64,000 nucleotides of DNA from assembly GCF_016583905.1 (NCBI RefSeq), contig NZ_NRRY01000004.1:121287-185286 (forward strand), in the 5' to 3' direction. A program made the position numbers and the translations under genes. Under the pieces are notes generated by a model that ran no database searches, had not been told where the DNA came from, and was given only the letters and a program-made list of their open reading frames with translations. Of this stretch, positions 18,938 to 26,354 are shown piece after piece. The first letter of the stretch is position 1, and every line of letters starts with the position of its first letter. The stretch is from Lamprobacter modestohalophilus (lineage in GTDB: Bacteria; Pseudomonadota; Gammaproteobacteria; Chromatiales; Chromatiaceae).

Positions 18938-19546
18938 TCATTTTACTGAACTCATAAAGTAGCCGAAGAGATCGAGCCTGACCGTCAGCAGTTCCTGATT
19001 GTCGGCGATCGGGCTTTGGCGCCTTCTATTAAGGTTGACTTGCTGTCCCGAGCGGGCCTGAGAGCGTATCGACATTTGATCGACGATCAAAAATGGCCGC
19101 GCCGACTCTGCTCGGTAGAGCAAATCGAAGAGCTGATCAGTGGTGCACTGAAACTGGACGCGGAGCCGGACTCGTGGCGGCACTTCCTGGTCGTTGCCTG
19201 GCAGAACCTGCGCACTCACCGGGCGCGCGCCCGCCTGGCGGATCATGTCTTGAACCTCGCGCTGCACTTGCGCTCCGGCAATCGGCTGAGTATCCGCGTC
19301 AAAGTAATAAATCTTGAATGAATCATTTGATTGCGCGTCTGTGATCGCCACGCGAAGATTGGGCAATGTCGCAACCAATCGCTGGTAACGTTCGAGTCTT
19401 TCAGCGTCAGCCTGAATCCCGTTGTCCATATCGCTGATCTGCCTGAGCCACATCTCAGCGACAAGCGCAACGACAATGAGCGGTAGCAACAGCATCGCAG
19501 CGAGCGCTGCGACACAGGTTCGCCGGGCCACAGCTTTGGACCTCAT
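18938..19546 (-). CDS. gspM: T2SS inner-membrane protein GspM, first copy
   Basis: 202 residues: one membrane helix (VAALAAMLLLPLIVVALVAE, residues 12-31), a coiled coil, and a periplasmic domain with LFDLLYRAESARPFLIVDQM. Supports GspL in the cytoplasmic-membrane platform. Its ATG (19546) overlaps the gspL stop as ATGA, typical coupling. It is paralogous to the protein at 13373-13954. Confidence 0.8.
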   Translation of the reverse strand: MRSKAVARRTCVAALAAMLLLPLIVVALVAEMWLRQISDMDNGIQADAERLERYQRLVATLPNLRVAITDAQSNDSFKIYYFDADTQPIAGAQVQREVQDMIRQAGARPVSAQVLPGNDQEVPPRVRLRVQFQCTTDQLFDLLYRAESARPFLIVDQMSIRSQARSGQQVNLNRRRQSPIADNQELLTVRLDLFGYFMSSVK

Positions 19547-20634
19547 TGCACCGCGACCGTTTTATAATCGAAGGCGATATGGAAGCGCTCGCTGCCACTC
19601 GCAGAAACCTGCATCACAGGCGACCGAAAGGTGACATTGCTGATACCAGGCCCGCGCTCGAGCACACCAATGAGCGCAGTGGCTTGCGACGATTCCCCAC
19701 GAATGTCGACGGCGCCATCGCGATAGTTGAGCGTCTGCACCCAGGTGCCGTCAGGAAGGAGCTCGGTTAACTCGAGGAGCAAGCCGGTCATCCGCGGATA
19801 ATCGCGTTTGTGCTCGAGAACAGCCAGGCTCCCGACTCGCGCACGCTCAAGTGCCTCTCGAAGCTCCGAGACCTCTTCGGCCTGAGCTGCCATCCTGGTC
19901 AATTCCTGTGCCAATCGGTCTTGTTCGTGGGCACGCTGCCAGAGTGGCGTCAACAGCACGGTCACGGTTAGTCCGACGACCAGCAGCAACAACAGCCCGC
20001 TGATGATCCAGGCGAGCCGACGCGGTCGAGGTTGCTCATCGGGGGGGAGCAAGTTGGCCTCAGCCCAGGCGCCAGGCCAAGTAATCTGCGAGGGGGGCCT
20101 CTTTACGGCGCGCAGCTGATCAACCCATGTTGTTACTTGTCCCCGCGGACAGAGCGCGAGCTCGACATCGATGGTGGTACCCCCTGAAAGACCGGCCACC
20201 ACGCGCGCATCGAAAAAGACCTCAGTGGGTGCAAACGGGGTGAGCCGATCAAGCTCATAGGCGACCACTCGGCGCAGGTTGCCACGCACCTGGGCTGGCA
20301 AGACCAAACGTCGAGTCAAGATCAGAGCCGACGGCAGTTCCAGGATGATGCGGCGCCAGCTTCGGGTTTCGGCCACGTCGAGCACCGGCTTCATGTCTGG
20401 TGCATGCGCAACGAGCGCACCAACCGGCTGTCGCTCGCCGATCACATCGCGAAAAAGCTGTGCGCGATCGCCCTGAGGGGCGACAACAAGATCCGGATGC
20501 CGAGAGGCCAACCATCGGCCAAACCAGCGCGGCAGACAGCCGAAAAACGCTTGCCGAACTTTAGCAAGCATAGAGCCGATGTTGCCATCCATCAGGGTGG
20601 ACAACTTTAGGTCAGACACAGAGTCGAGGGCCAT
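19543..20634 (-). CDS. gspL: T2SS assembly-platform protein GspL, first copy
   Basis: 363 residues with a PilM-like cytosolic domain (residues ~40-210; LPAQVRGNLRRVVAYELDRL), a membrane helix (WIISGLLLLLVVGLTVTVLL, about 228-247), and a C-terminal periplasmic domain with VQTLNYRDGAVDIRGESS. It recruits the GspE ATPase to the membrane. It lies 68 bases downstream of gspK, in the usual K-L-M order. Confidence 0.85.
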   Translation of the reverse strand: MALDSVSDLKLSTLMDGNIGSMLAKVRQAFFGCLPRWFGRWLASRHPDLVVAPQGDRAQLFRDVIGERQPVGALVAHAPDMKPVLDVAETRSWRRIILELPSALILTRRLVLPAQVRGNLRRVVAYELDRLTPFAPTEVFFDARVVAGLSGGTTIDVELALCPRGQVTTWVDQLRAVKRPPSQITWPGAWAEANLLPPDEQPRPRRLAWIISGLLLLLVVGLTVTVLLTPLWQRAHEQDRLAQELTRMAAQAEEVSELREALERARVGSLAVLEHKRDYPRMTGLLLELTELLPDGTWVQTLNYRDGAVDIRGESSQATALIGVLERGPGISNVTFRSPVMQVSASGSERFHIAFDYKTVAVQ

Positions 20635-20702
20635 GGTGAAAACTGCAACGTCGGTGACGCGATTTGGTTGTTACTTGCGTTCGCCAGATCACAGCGTACC
20701 GC

Positions 20703-21665
20703 TCAGCCATCGGCGCCAAGCGTCGTGAAGGCTGGCTCAGCAGTGTGCGAAGACGCACCAAAGCGCTGCCAAACGAGCTGGAATGCACTCGATCCGCCCG
20801 GCTCAACTCGGATGAGCGCTTCCATGGTCGGACCAGAAGCGCCGGCTTTTGGCTTGGTTATCCGGAGATGATAAGTCGGACCTCCGCGATCGAGCGGCGC
20901 GAGCTGCGGAGTTGGATCGTCAGCAAAAAGACCCTGTGAGCGCTCATCGACGATGCGCAGCGCTTCATCCAGCAAGTAGCCGTTCAACGCAACCAAGACC
21001 GGTGCTGAAGCGAATGCCTCGACGGTCTGACGACCGACATCTTCGACCGTTAAATGCGGCGTGAGTCGATCAGACAAAGACGCGGACATCCCCAATACCT
21101 GGCGCAATTCTTCGACGCTACTAAATGGTCCATCGCGAGATCCGTATGGTAAGCCCGCAGACGCATAGTCTGCATCCTCGGCACCGTTCAGCATGGAGAG
21201 ATTGTTTTCGTCACGCCAATCGAGGATCGCATCGGCGATCTGCTCCGGCAGCAGCGCATCCTGACCCTCGGCGACCTGCTCATCGATCTGCGCGGCCTCG
21301 ATGAGGGCGACCAGCTGCTCGCGTGTGATCGCATTCAGATTGAGCTTGGATGCCTCGTTAGTGAGCGTAACCCGAAATTCCTCGCCATCGAACTGAAATG
21401 GCCTTGGTTGACCATCAGGAACCCAAACCACGGCCTCCTCAAAGGTTGACGAAGGCGTACTCAGGAGATTCAACATCACCAGATTCATCACGGCGCTGGC
21501 CTCTGACCGAAAACGCGCGCTATCGATCTGGTTAGCCGTAAGCGCACCCTCGGTGCGTTGGATCTGTGTCAGCGCAAGCGCCATCACCGTGAGCAGGGAC
21601 AACACCCACATCACCAGTACCAGCGCAATACCCCGCGACCTTTGTTTTCCTCGCCGTTGCGACAT
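20703..21665 (-). CDS. gspK: Minor pseudopilin GspK
   Basis: 320 residues from the ATG at 21665, 7 bases after the gspJ stop; a TTG at 21689 in the same frame would overlap gspJ and is less likely. The prepilin peptidase site is SRG-IALVLVMWVLSLL; as usual for GspK, the position-5 glutamate of pilins is not in the normal place. The large alpha domain contains a helix-hairpin-helix-like region (LNLNAITREQLVALIEAA; FSSVEELRQVLGMS). With GspI and GspJ it forms the tip of the pseudopilus. Confidence 0.88.
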   Translation of the reverse strand: MSQRRGKQRSRGIALVLVMWVLSLLTVMALALTQIQRTEGALTANQIDSARFRSEASAVMNLVMLNLLSTPSSTFEEAVVWVPDGQPRPFQFDGEEFRVTLTNEASKLNLNAITREQLVALIEAAQIDEQVAEGQDALLPEQIADAILDWRDENNLSMLNGAEDADYASAGLPYGSRDGPFSSVEELRQVLGMSASLSDRLTPHLTVEDVGRQTVEAFASAPVLVALNGYLLDEALRIVDERSQGLFADDPTPQLAPLDRGGPTYHLRITKPKAGASGPTMEALIRVEPGGSSAFQLVWQRFGASSHTAEPAFTTLGADG

Positions 21666-21672
21666 CGCTTTT

Positions 21673-22383
21673 CTAGAAGCCTTGGTCAACGATAACGTCT
21701 GGCCCTGGCAGCCGTATCATTGCCGCGGGCCAATCTTGGCTCGGCGTGCTCAAACTCAGGCGCACGGCCTCGGGCAGTTCGCGCTGTTCGATCCATTCGT
21801 CAGACCATTCTCGGCCAAAGCCGGTTTGCTGACCGAAGTATTCGAGCTGCAGGCGCGCGACCTGAGGTAATAGAACCGTGCGACCGTAGGCGCCTGCAGC
21901 GAGGTCGCGATCGAACGGGCCAAGGTCACCAGCCAAGCCAGCCTGATCCATCAAAGGCTCCCACGCGGGGATCTCATCGGTTCCTTCGAGAATCTCTGGA
22001 TGAAATAGCCAACGAGTGAGGACGAGGCGAGGATACTCGCCAGCCTCTTCCAATGTTAGGCGCAGGACGTAGAGTCCAGGGATGCCGACATGCGCGGACA
22101 ACGGAGCAACCCACTCTAGCGCTTCGGCATCTCCAGCAAACACGGGCACCTCAACACCATCGAAGACAACAGCTTGCGCGCGCGTTTGACGCAATGCACG
22201 CTCGATGAAATTTCGTGCAATGCGCAGGTCGGCAACCCTCTCCGAAACGCTGTCAACGGCCTCCCAACTCCGTGAGCCTAAGCGCAAACCGGAGAACAGG
22301 AGCAGCGTAATGATGCCGATCAGCGAGAGCGCGATCAGCAGTTCCACGAGTGTGAAGCCACGGGATCGATCTGAGCCAATCAA
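21673..22383 (-). CDS. gspJ: Minor pseudopilin GspJ
   Basis: 236 residues with the prepilin motif SRGFTLVELLIALSLIG near the N-terminus. The start is taken as TTG at 22383: it overlaps the gspI stop (TTGA) and gives a 9-residue leader before the cleavage Gly, whereas the longer open frame to 22536 runs through gspI. The body is beta-rich (LRLTLEEAGEYPRLVLTRWL). Tip component of the T2SS pseudopilus, in the expected I-J-K order. Confidence 0.85.
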   Translation of the reverse strand: MIGSDRSRGFTLVELLIALSLIGIITLLLFSGLRLGSRSWEAVDSVSERVADLRIARNFIERALRQTRAQAVVFDGVEVPVFAGDAEALEWVAPLSAHVGIPGLYVLRLTLEEAGEYPRLVLTRWLFHPEILEGTDEIPAWEPLMDQAGLAGDLGPFDRDLAAGAYGRTVLLPQVARLQLEYFGQQTGFGREWSDEWIEQRELPEAVRLSLSTPSQDWPAAMIRLPGPDVIVDQGF

Positions 22384-22799
22384 AGCGGTTGACCTAGTCG
22401 GATGGTGCGCAGCGTGACTCGACGCGTCCCCCTCGCACTCGGCCAAGATGCAACAGCCGTGACACGATATGGCTGAAACGGAGGGTCTTCTGCGGGCCAA
22501 TCCGTGACTTGATAGGGCTCGACGTAGACGATCCAATCCATGCCTTGCTCTGGATCGCCAGTATGCACGCCTTCCTCAAAGGGAACCTCGGTACCAACCG
22601 CATTGAGCTTGGCTTCAGCGAGGGTAACCGCTTGCGCGTAGTCTTCGCTGATGGCCGTTGTTGCCATCGCTTTAGAAAAAATTTGCAACAACACGCCAAG
22701 ACTGATGGACAAGATTGCAAAAGCAACCAAGACCTCGAGCAGAGAGAAGCCTGTTTGGCGGCGTTTGCAGCCGCGCGTCGTCGCAAGATGAAGCTTCAC
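22380..22799 (-). CDS. gspI: Minor pseudopilin GspI
   Basis: 139 residues. N-terminal leader of 15 residues, cleavage site TG-FSLLEVLVAFAILSIS with the conserved Glu at mature position 5. Body ends VASWPSARGTRRVTLRTI, the type of short Arg-rich tail seen in GspI. The ATG at 22799 overlaps the gspH stop by 4 bases (ATGA). Confidence 0.88.
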   Translation of the reverse strand: MKLHLATTRGCKRRQTGFSLLEVLVAFAILSISLGVLLQIFSKAMATTAISEDYAQAVTLAEAKLNAVGTEVPFEEGVHTGDPEQGMDWIVYVEPYQVTDWPAEDPPFQPYRVTAVASWPSARGTRRVTLRTIRLGQPL

Positions 22800-23272
22800 T
22801 CAGGCTCCCAATCAACCACCAAAATGCGACCGGTCAGCCAATTGACGCCAACCTGGTATCCACCTTCGCCGCGCTTCAAGATAAGCCGACCGCCGGTTGA
22901 GCTGCCATCAGGAAAGAATCGAATGCCGCCAAGGCTCTCGCTGCGCAGCTCATCTTGTGCCGCTATCAGCTCAATCTCAATGTCATCCGGCAAGCCGCCC
23001 TGACGCCCTTGCCCCTCGATGCGATAGCGACCGGTCTCGATATCAACCAGCCAGGTCGCTTCGATGCCACTGGCGACTGCGATCTCTCGGGTCTGGCGCA
23101 AGGCGCCAGCGGCTCGTCGAGCTCCGGCCTTGAGCTCGACACCTGGCAGTGCAGCGGTAATGAGCGGTGGCGTCAGGGCTAACAGGAGCCCACCAATCGC
23201 GAGAACGACGATCAGCTCGACGAGGGTAAATCCGTCTTGACGCTGCGAGCGCCGTTTGAGCCGACGCGGCAT
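22796..23272 (-). CDS. gspH: Pseudopilin GspH
   Basis: 158 residues from the ATG at 23272: basic leader, QDG-FTLVELIVVLAIGG cleavage site, then a beta-rich body (ATWLVDIETGRYRIEG). A TTG at 23299 in frame overlaps the gspG stop and is a possible but less likely start. Minor pseudopilin, order G-H-I-J-K as in other type II systems. Confidence 0.86.
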   Translation of the reverse strand: MPRRLKRRSQRQDGFTLVELIVVLAIGGLLLALTPPLITAALPGVELKAGARRAAGALRQTREIAVASGIEATWLVDIETGRYRIEGQGRQGGLPDDIEIELIAAQDELRSESLGGIRFFPDGSSTGGRLILKRGEGGYQVGVNWLTGRILVVDWEPE

Positions 23273-23283
23273 GAGCGCGTTGG

Positions 23284-23730
23284 TTACGACGATTCCCAAC
23301 TCTTGATGTCCTGGTTCTCACCCTCGCCACCTTCTTGGCCATCGGCACCAAGCGACCAGACGTCATAAGGACCGTTTTGGCCTGGCGAGCGGTACTGATA
23401 GGCGTTGCCCCAGGGGTCTTTCGGCACCTGTGATTTCTTCAGATAGGGTCCGTTCCAATTCGGGGTGTTTCCGGGGTTGACGACTAGGGCTTCGAGTCCT
23501 TCGGAGGTGCCAGGATAACGACCCACTTCGAGCCGATAGAGGTCGAGCGTGGCACCGAGGTCTTCGATCTGCAGCGCGGCGGTCTTGGTCTTGGAGCTAC
23601 CCAGGAATTTCATGACCTGCGGGCCGACTAGGCCCGCGAGCAGACCGAGGATGGCGAGCACCACGAGCAACTCGACCAGGGTGAAGCCGCGGGTTTTTCG
23701 TTGGGAGTTTGAGCGTTGTTTTGTAAGCAT
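23284..23730 (-). CDS. gspG: Major pseudopilin GspG
   Basis: 148 residues from the ATG at 23730 (MLTKQRSN); the frame to 23838 is an upstream extension without pilin character. Cleavage site TRG-FTLVELLVVLAILGLLAG, the GspG signature KTAALQIEDLGATLDLYRLE and DPWGNAYQY, and a C-terminal calcium-site-like loop (YDVWSLGADGQEGGEGENQD). Builds the piston of the type II secretion apparatus. Confidence 0.93.
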   Translation of the reverse strand: MLTKQRSNSQRKTRGFTLVELLVVLAILGLLAGLVGPQVMKFLGSSKTKTAALQIEDLGATLDLYRLEVGRYPGTSEGLEALVVNPGNTPNWNGPYLKKSQVPKDPWGNAYQYRSPGQNGPYDVWSLGADGQEGGEGENQDIKSWESS

Positions 23731-23851
23731 CAGAGCTATGTTCCTGGATCGATAAGAGGATGCTGGGCAGGGAGGAAAATAGAGAGAAAAACGTCTAGAC
23801 CTCAGACAGCTCGAGCCGCCTTTCAATGCGTTCGACACGCTTGATCACGCG

Positions 23852-24019
23852 CTATAGCGTTTCTCGATCGCTCGCTGACAGAACATTGAGACTGCCGATG
23901 GTGTACTCGATGGCCGACAGTCGCACATCCATCCAATCTAAACGCTCTTTGACCTCGCTGAGATCGCCACGAATGGCTCGCAAGTGCTCGAGCACGAGAT
24001 TGTCGACCTGATCGGTCAT
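23852..24019 (-). CDS. Small coiled-coil protein gene with in-frame amber codon
   Basis: From the ATG at 24019 a 55-residue protein is readable: MTDQVDNLVLEHLRAIR then a heptad-like helix (EVKERLDWMDVRLSAIE), ending at a TAG at 23852-23854. Directly after the TAG the same frame continues for 18 more codons (RVIKRVERIERRLELSEV) to a second TAG at 23795-23797. That tail is a regular coiled coil of the kind this family of short proteins ends with, so the first TAG looks like a nonsense change (for example from CAG) and the gene is probably truncated. It lies between gspF (18 bases) and gspG. Function unknown. Confidence 0.6.
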   Translation of the reverse strand: MTDQVDNLVLEHLRAIRGDLSEVKERLDWMDVRLSAIEYTIGSLNVLSASDRETL

Positions 24020-24037
24020 GGTCTGCTCCTGAGATCG

Positions 24038-25246
24038 TTAAAACACCAGCTCATTGGCGCCAAGGATCGCCATCAAGATCGAGATGATGATCCCGGCGAC
24101 GATGACGCCAAGGCCGATAATCAAGGCCGGTTCGAGCAAGGTCAGCATGCGCTGCACGCTGGTGCGGGTCTCGCGGTCGAAGATGTCGGCGACCTTGGCG
24201 AGCATGGCGTCTAGGGTACCGGATTCTTCGCCGACGCGGATCATCTGTAATGCCAGTTGCGGCAGCACGGCGCGACTGGTCAGTGGCTCGGCGAGGCCAC
24301 GGCCGTGCTTGAGATCTTCGGCGACCTCATCGAGCCCGTCGCCAACCTTGCGGTTGTTGACCACCTCCTTGGCCAGGTTGAGCCCACTGAGCAGCGGCAG
24401 ACCGTTTTTGAGCAGGGTGCTCAGGGTGTGACAGAGGCGCGCGGTCTCCATCTTCCAGATCAGGTCACCGAACAGGGGCAGGCGCATCACCCGGTAGTCG
24501 AAGGCGCGGCGGTTGTCTGGGTTCTGCAGCCAGCGCTCCATCACCACCGCGATCAGCGCCACCAGCACCAATAGCGCCCACCAGTAGTCACGGAACAGAT
24601 CGCCGGCTCCGACCACGATCCGTGTCGGTGTGGGCAGCGCGGCGCCCATGTCCTCGAACAGCACGGTGAACTGCGGCACGACGAACACCAGCAGCATGAT
24701 CACCGACAGCCCAGCGACCACGAGCAGGATCATCGGGTAGACCAGCGCTGAGGTGACGGTGCCGCGCAGCTCGGCGCTGCGCTCGAGATAATCGGCCAGC
24801 CGGCCGAGCACCTGATCCAAGGCGCCGCTGGCCTCGCCGGCGCGCACCATGTTGACATAGAGCTTCGGGAACTGGCCGCCTTGCGCCTCGAGCGCAGAGG
24901 AGAAGGTGGCGCCGCCGCGCACCCGTTCTTGCAGGTCGGCGAGTACCCGAGTCACATGCTCCTCTGGCGTCAGCTCGGTGAGCACGCCGAGCGAGCGGTC
25001 GAGCGTGAGGCCGGATTCGAGCAGGGTGGCGAGCTGGCGAGTCAGGCTCTCGATATCCTTGGCCTGCAGGCTGCGCTGGCGCCTGCGCGCGAGCTGAGCG
25101 GTGAAGCCTCCCGCCGAGCGGGTCTTCAGGGGCAGCAAGCCCTCGGATTGCAAGCGCAGGATCAGCGCCGCCTCATCAGCGGCCTCGTGCTCGCCCTCGA
25201 CCTCTTCGCCGTCGAGGCGAACGGCTTTGTAATAATAGCGTGGCAT
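24038..25246 (-). CDS. gspF: T2SS inner-membrane protein GspF
   Basis: 402 residues, with two repeated T2SSF domains: each has a cytosolic helical bundle (residues ~60-160 and ~265-365) and membrane helices (SALVYPMILLVVAGLSVIML, about 165-185, LLVLVALIAVV, and the C-terminal IGLGVIVAGIIISILMAILG). The signature GLPLLSGLNLAKEV and VGEESGTLD are present. It anchors the assembly platform around the GspE ATPase. The start is ATG at 25246 (MPRYYYKAV), the family's usual N-terminus. Confidence 0.93.
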   Translation of the reverse strand: MPRYYYKAVRLDGEEVEGEHEAADEAALILRLQSEGLLPLKTRSAGGFTAQLARRRQRSLQAKDIESLTRQLATLLESGLTLDRSLGVLTELTPEEHVTRVLADLQERVRGGATFSSALEAQGGQFPKLYVNMVRAGEASGALDQVLGRLADYLERSAELRGTVTSALVYPMILLVVAGLSVIMLLVFVVPQFTVLFEDMGAALPTPTRIVVGAGDLFRDYWWALLVLVALIAVVMERWLQNPDNRRAFDYRVMRLPLFGDLIWKMETARLCHTLSTLLKNGLPLLSGLNLAKEVVNNRKVGDGLDEVAEDLKHGRGLAEPLTSRAVLPQLALQMIRVGEESGTLDAMLAKVADIFDRETRTSVQRMLTLLEPALIIGLGVIVAGIIISILMAILGANELVF

Positions 25247-25288
25247 GGCTTGGATTATAGGTTGCTTCGACCTGTGATGACGAATAGC

Positions 25289-25336
25289 GCGGCTTGTCGC
25301 GCGGCTTGTCGCGAGCCTTGTCGCGCGCCTTGTCGC
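25289..25336 (+). repeat. Four 12-bp tandem repeats upstream of the Uma2-type gene
   Basis: Units: GCGGCTTGTCGC, GCGGCTTGTCGC, GAGCCTTGTCGC, GCGCCTTGTCGC. They lie between the 5' end of gspF and the Uma2 gene. In-frame translation would give an RALS-type repeat, but the annotated start lies downstream. Confidence 0.9.
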
Positions 25337-25392
25337 GCTTCTGGAGCCTGGTTAGACTGCAAACACAGGCCCGTTTGCGCAGGAGTCCCATC

Positions 25393-26262
25393 ATGTCGTC
25401 CCCCGCCTTCGCCTTACATCGCCCGCCACCCGACGCACCCTGGGATGACGATCAGGGTCCGCCGGAAGGCACTCCGGTCAGCGAGGCCGACTACTGGGCT
25501 CACTACTATGAGCACGATAACGGCTACGAATGGAACAACGGTCTTCTGGAGGTCAAGCCGGTGTCCGATGCCCTGACCGCCTGGATCTATCAATGGCTAC
25601 TCGGCCTCTTGCGGCTGTATCTCGACACCCAGCACAACGCCCGCCTGACCTGCCTGGAGTTCGGCTGTCGCCTGAGCCTGCCGAACAAGGTCGTCATTCG
25701 CAAGCCCGACCTCGGTCTGGTGCTCGACAGCAATGCCCAGCCGCTGCGGGAGCACGACCGCTCTTATCGCGGCATCTTCGATCTCTGCATCGAGGCGCTG
25801 TCGGATAGCACCCCGGCTGAGATCCGCCGCGATACCGAGCAGAAACGCGAGGAATATCAAGCCGCCGGCATACCCGAGTACTACATCATTCACCATGACC
25901 CGCGCTGGCAGTTGTTCTACCGGCGCAATGCCTTGGGGCTGTATGAACCCATCCCCTGTCAGGATGGCATCCTGCGCTCGACGGTGGTGACGGGGTTTCG
26001 TTTTCGCCTAGAGGACCTGACCCGCCAGCCGAGTCTGGAGACGATGATCGAAGACCCGGTCTATGCGCCCTTTGTCTTGCCGAGCTGGCAGCGCGATCGG
26101 CAGGCGCGCGCGCTGGCCGAGCAGCTCGCCAGCGCCGCTGAACAGCGCGCCAAAACGGCTGAACAGCGCGCCAGCAGCGCCGAACAACTCCTTGAACGCG
26201 AGCGTGCCAACAATGCCCGACTGCTCGCGGAACTGGCGAAACGGGGTTCGGCCTCGACATGA
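25393..26262 (+). CDS. Uma2-family (DUF820) putative restriction-like endonuclease
   Basis: 289 residues from the ATG at 25393, which has an AGGAG 7 bases upstream. Residues ~15-190 form the PD-(D/E)XK-like Uma2 domain: GYEWNNGLLEVKPVSD with the conserved Glu, KPDLGLVLD, LCIEALSDSTPAE (the catalytic E-x-LS motif) and KREEYQAAGIPEYYII. The last ~70 residues are a coiled coil with a tandem AEQRA-type repeat (SAAEQRAKTAEQRASSAEQL). Uma2 proteins are numerous in cyanobacteria and purple sulfur bacteria and have no firm function. The gene lies antisense between gspF and gspE, splitting the T2SS cluster. Confidence 0.82.
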   Translation: MSSPAFALHRPPPDAPWDDDQGPPEGTPVSEADYWAHYYEHDNGYEWNNGLLEVKPVSDALTAWIYQWLLGLLRLYLDTQHNARLTCLEFGCRLSLPNKVVIRKPDLGLVLDSNAQPLREHDRSYRGIFDLCIEALSDSTPAEIRRDTEQKREEYQAAGIPEYYIIHHDPRWQLFYRRNALGLYEPIPCQDGILRSTVVTGFRFRLEDLTRQPSLETMIEDPVYAPFVLPSWQRDRQARALAEQLASAAEQRAKTAEQRASSAEQLLERERANNARLLAELAKRGSAST

Positions 26263-26354
26263 TGTCGCGTGATGTTGTGACGTAGCAAGAAGAGGCTCGC
26301 GCAGAGATCTCTTTTTCTTGTCTCGTCTAAGCCACCTGCACCGCCAGCCCGGGC

